Assembly: GCA_963281255.1 (NCBI GenBank)
Contig: OY725489.1
Span: forward strand, 7,316,523 to 7,380,522
Length of the DNA stretch: 64,000 nucleotides
From: Aphrocallistes beatrix
Taxonomy: Eukaryota; Porifera; Hexactinellida; Sceptrulophora; Aphrocallistidae
Direction: 5' to 3'
In this document: in pieces, positions 61,158 through 64,000 of the stretch
Numbering within the stretch: the first letter of the stretch is position 1
How the letters are laid out: every line of letters begins with the position of its first letter
Made by a program: the position numbers and the translations under genes
Notes under the pieces: model-generated
The model's input: the letters and a program-made list of their open reading frames with translations, nothing else
What the model was told of the DNA's origin: nothing
Databases searched by the model: none

Positions 61158-61259
61158 TAAATAAAACATTGAAATTTGTCTCAATTTCTCTGGGCCACCC
61201 TGTATAACATTCGGTCCTACTGCGCTGATTTGGTCTACTCGTGTATGGTTTCTTGTGTG

Positions 61260-61922
61260 TTATATATCTCGTGTAAGCGACTTTGTTGGTCCCCTCTGCG
61301 CAATCGATTGGATCTTTTGTGGAATTTGCATCAGTTGAAGTTTCTCCATGGATATTAGCAACTTTTCAATCCGTTCGAAATCTCTGTTCCCAAGGTCGAG
61401 CGAATATCCCTTTTCCATTAGCTCTTTCTTTACAGCTATGAGGAAATCACGACCACCTTTTCCATCTAAGCCGGGATCAATATCAGCAACAGTTAACTTG
61501 ATCTTACTCTCTACTGCTCTTGGTAGTTGCGGTGCAATCAAAGGTGCAACAAATCCCATATCTACCTTTGCTTCGACGGCCTTTCTCTTTGTAGAAAAGA
61601 AGAAATCTTCGATACGTTCGCCCGGCTGCCAAGTAGTTCGACTTAATGCTTGCATTGCAGAGTACTGGTCTGATGGTGGGTCTAGTGTTTCAGATAGTAT
61701 AACCAATGCTGCCTTTACGGTTTCAACTGACTTGATCACATCCTGAACTAGCACCTGGTCAGCTACACTGCGGTAAACGTATGCAGGGAGCATTTGGAGG
61801 ACGTGGCGCTCCCCATTTTCCGCTGATCTCAGGTGTTCTGTGCTAGCCTCGAAAATGACTCGCCAGTCTGCGATACGATCATTCCCTAGGAGTTTAGGAG
61901 CGAGTGGGTTTTGAGAGGCCAT
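61260..61922 (-). CDS. Gypsy gag
   Basis: A 220-codon open frame starts MASQNPLAPKLLGNDRIADW, 30 bases inside the 5' LTR. The helical body has features of Gypsy gag (LVILSETLDPPSDQYSAM, RTTWQPGERIEDFFFSTKRK). It forms the particle shell in active elements (family knowledge). The frame ends at 61,260, before the knuckles, which lie beyond the inserted transposon, so the protein is truncated. Confidence 0.85.
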   Translation of the reverse strand: MASQNPLAPKLLGNDRIADWRVIFEASTEHLRSAENGERHVLQMLPAYVYRSVADQVLVQDVIKSVETVKAALVILSETLDPPSDQYSAMQALSRTTWQPGERIEDFFFSTKRKAVEAKVDMGFVAPLIAPQLPRAVESKIKLTVADIDPGLDGKGGRDFLIAVKKELMEKGYSLDLGNRDFERIEKLLISMEKLQLMQIPQKIQSIAQRGPTKSLTRDI

Positions 61923-61952
61923 TAGCCTGAAGATAGGAAATTGTAATTATTA

Positions 61953-62148
61953 TGTCGTAAGTTGCGTTACTTTAACAAGTTCTTTGTAATGACTTCAGAT
62001 CAGTATGCTAATAATTATAGAATAATTACAATTAGATTCTAGACCTACTTACTAATCTGCCATCCTAACCTAGTTATATATATGATTGATCGAGAAATTT
62101 ACAATAGAGAACTACAGCAGTCTGTAGTTTGCATTAGCAGTTCAAACA
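61953..62148 (-). repeat. Gypsy 5' LTR
   Basis: 196 bp, TG...CA, followed outward by the target duplication atat (62,149-62,152). Confidence 0.9.
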
Positions 62149-62158
62149 ATATAAGTTA

Positions 62159-62203
62159 ACAAGCGCGCTTCGCTAGCTTGCGCTGCGCGGTTAGCGGACA
62201 CTT
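62159..62203 (-). repeat. Shared Helitron-like 3' end, cut by gap
   Basis: acaagcgcgcttcgctagc... continues to 'ggacactt', where the N run begins. Confidence 0.7.
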
Positions 62204-62403
62204 NNNNNNNNNNNNNNNNNNNNNNNNNNNNNNNNNNNNNNNNNNNNNNNNNNNNNNNNNNNNNNNNNNNNNNNNNNNNNNNNNNNNNNNNNNNNNNNNN
62301 NNNNNNNNNNNNNNNNNNNNNNNNNNNNNNNNNNNNNNNNNNNNNNNNNNNNNNNNNNNNNNNNNNNNNNNNNNNNNNNNNNNNNNNNNNNNNNNNNNNN
62401 NNN
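62204..62403. other. Assembly gap (200 N)
   Basis: Exactly 200 N separate two copies of the same 3' hairpin sequence, so the assembly probably broke in a repeat. The true length is unknown. Confidence 0.95.
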
Positions 62404-62605
62404 AAGCGCGCTTGTCTTCTATAATGGCTGAGTTATGCTCGAATAACTGCATTGCTTTACTTTTAAAAATGTGACAATGACGTCATAATTCCATGATGAG
62501 TCGACATTTTCGTCTGAGCACATAACTTAGTGGAGTCATAGCCAAAAGACTCCCACTTGCCAAAAATCAGCTTTCTGTGCCTGGCAGTTTCTTCAATCAA
62601 TTCGT

Positions 62606-62674
<69 letters not shown>

Positions 62675-62710
62675 TACATATATATATCCTTACTGTTAAA
62701 ACTCGATTAA
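62404..62710 (-). mobile_element. Family A 5' half, long TA run and opposing stub
   Basis: 'aagcgcgcttgt' borders the gap. Reverse family A follows from 'cttctataatggctgag' to 'caattcgttaca', a (TA)n of about 65 bp, and then a forward 5' terminus 'tccttactgttaaaactcg'. Confidence 0.7.
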
Positions 62711-62722
62711 AACCCGTGCACG

Positions 62723-62825
62723 TCCAGGAATGTTGAATTGAAAGTGAAAGTTAATTGAAAATAAACTGAAATTGAAAATAAAAGCTGGGTCTTTTCTATT
62801 TATACCTTTGACCCCAAGTAATCCT
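62723..62825 (-). repeat. Fragment of the 19.4-kb element's centre
   Basis: Inverted match to about 19,655-19,745 ('acttggggtccaaggtataaatag', 'cactttcaattaactttcac'). It includes the TATAAATA motif in part and lacks the minisatellite ends. Confidence 0.7.
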
Positions 62826-62866
62826 CGGATATTATTAATGTGTGTGTATATATATATAAATATATA

Positions 62867-63341
62867 CACTGCCCTACCAAAAGTATTCATACACCCCAAT
62901 AGTTCCCATACAAATTGTATAAATCGTATCTATTTTTTGAGTCAATAGTAATAAATCAGTAACAGTTTGACTAAATTTGGCTTAAAATTCATATTCTACA
63001 CACTCGATTTACTCATTTTATAGTCTTTCAACTCAATTACTCTCCTTCAAACATAAATATATGGACATTTACTTCATTGTGTCACATACCATAAATTAAT
63101 GCCACTATATATGATGGCGTTAGTGGCACTAGGTGTCACAGGATAGAATATTTAACTTTAAAATAGAGTAATTGAGTTGAAAGACTATAAAATGAGTAAA
63201 TCGAGTGTGTAGAATGTAAATTTTAAGCCAAATTTAGTCAAACTGTTACTGATTTATTACTATTGACTCCAAAAATAGATACGATTTATACAATTTGTTT
63301 GGGAATTATTGAGGTGTACGAATACTTTTGGTAGGGCAGTG
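62867..63341. mobile_element. Foldback MITE with CACTGCCCTACCAAAAGTAT ends
   Basis: Inverted ends (right: ATACTTTTGGTAGGGCAGTG), TA-flanked, 475 bp, with nearly complementary arms of about 220 bp. Non-coding; inserted in a TA-rich tract. Confidence 0.9.
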
Positions 63342-63360
63342 TATATACGTATATATGTAT

Positions 63361-63812
63361 ACAAGCTCGCTTCGCTTGCTTGCGCTGCGCGGCTGGCGGA
63401 CACTTAGTGTCCGCCGGAGGCACCCTTCGGTCGCCTGGGGGTAACGTGGTTAATTATAAGGGAGATGTTAACTCTGAATATGTCCATCTTAGTTTTAAAT
63501 CAATATCACTCGAAAAATCACCAAATTTGTCAATTTCAAATTTTATAATGCGTAGTGATGACGTAATAACAAAGTGATGAGTCATCTTTTTTGATGATAG
63601 TTGCATCATATGTGGGCGTGTTAGTAGACAGATTCTATTAAAATTTCAGCTTTCTATCTCCTATATTGGCTGAGTTATGCCCGAATAACTGTGTTGCTTA
63701 ACTTTTAAAAATGTGAGAATGACGTCATAATTCCATGATGAGTCGACATTTTGCTCTGAACTCAGAACTTACTGGCGCCATAGCCAAAATACTCCCACAT
63801 GCCAAAAATCAT
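63361..63812 (-). mobile_element. Family A copy (minus)
   Basis: acaagctcgcttcgcttgc at the 3' end through two TGACGT blocks (the first altered to gatgacgtaat) to 'gccaaaaatcat'. The 5' end is lost. Confidence 0.75.
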
Positions 63813-63821
63813 CTGTATATA

Positions 63822-64000
63822 TAGGGAATTCCATGTCAAATCAACCAGTCATTTCACCACCATCGGCCGATTTGTCCGAAATTGGCTGTGCGACAAGCCA
63901 CTGATATGTCTTTACTTTTGTGAAAATTTCAGATCAATCGGTTATGTGGTTTTTTACTCATTACGTCACAAAATTTTGAATTTTTGCTGTTTGACCAAGG
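63822..64000. other. Unidentified sequence at window end
   Basis: It begins 'agggaattccatgtcaaatcaaccagtcatttcacc'. The abrupt change from a family A copy suggests another repeat starts here, but no second copy is in the window. Confidence 0.4.

Larger units (their letters stand above)
59887..61202 (+). mobile_element. DD37D Tc1/mariner transposon, internally deleted
   Basis: Ends CAGGGTGGCCCAGGGAAATT and AATTTCTCTGGGCCACCCTG, TA-flanked. It encodes a plus-strand transposase relic and carries a hAT MITE near its right end. Inserted between the gag and zinc-knuckle parts of the Gypsy element. Confidence 0.92.
56555..62148 (-). mobile_element. Ty3/Gypsy LTR retrotransposon, decayed, with nested insertions
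   Basis: LTRs of about 200 bp bound it (56,555-56,756 and 61,953-62,148), with the 4-bp duplication atat on both sides. The order on the minus strand is gag, zinc knuckle, protease, reverse transcriptase, RNase H, integrase, the Gypsy order. No env-like frame is seen. A purine-rich tract (gatggggaagtga) adjoins the 3' LTR. No standard TGG primer-binding site follows the 5' LTR. Frameshifts, an integrase deletion and three nested insertions make it inactive. Without the nested elements it would be about 4.2 kb. Confidence 0.93.

Overview
This window is animal nuclear DNA. It is AT-rich, has spliced genes, and consists mostly of transposons and their remains. The gene families present are a TRPA-type ion channel with ankyrin repeats, a ZYG11/ZER1-family protein and an aldo-keto reductase. 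Together with the abundant mariner, Tc1, hAT, Helitron-like and Gypsy elements they suggest an invertebrate, probably an arthropod. The species cannot be named from the sequence.

Host genes. The main gene is a TRPA-type cation channel on the minus strand. Eight exons run from 56,409 down to 25,353 with compatible splice phases. They encode ankyrin repeats, the transmembrane region with its pore, and a C-terminal coiled coil; the 5' exons are not visible. Its introns hold most of the transposons in the window. Two broken, intronless gene copies were also found: an aldo-keto reductase (4.2-5.0 kb, minus) and a ZYG11-family gene (21.7-24.0 kb, plus).

Layout. 0-4.2 kb: repeats, including a palindrome-built inverted-repeat element, a hAT MITE and a deleted Tc1. 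4.2-6.8 kb: the reductase relic and quiet DNA. 6.8-10.6 kb: arrays of Helitron-like copies. 10.8-13.9 kb: a Tc1-type MITE split by a 2.47-kb element carrying a FEN1/XPG-like nuclease relic. 15.0-19.4 kb: Helitron-like copies, one split by a mariner. 19.4-20.5 kb: an element whose ends are minisatellites. 21.7-24.0 kb: the ZYG11 relic. 25.4-56.4 kb: the TRPA gene. 56.5-62.1 kb: a Gypsy retrotransposon containing further elements nested up to three deep. 62.2-64 kb: an assembly gap and more repeats.

Two Helitron-like families, called A and B here, dominate. A begins TCCTTACTATTAAAACTCG and is about 520-570 bp. B begins TCTTATATATTAAAAYGC and carries a tandem array of units of about 140 bp. Both share a 3' end of about 90 bp with several hairpins, ending in CTTG|T. 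A third large family, F, has long inverted repeats and begins CATAGCCTA.

The most unusual pattern is that at least eight unrelated short elements have ends, or whole bodies, built from iterated copies of a short motif (palindromes or minisatellites). Several of them have clean 8-bp target-site duplications. The other notable object is the nuclease-bearing element at 10,885-13,357. It has 12-bp terminal repeats, arms of about 320 bp and a 3-bp target duplication, and may be a deleted relative of the Academ superfamily.
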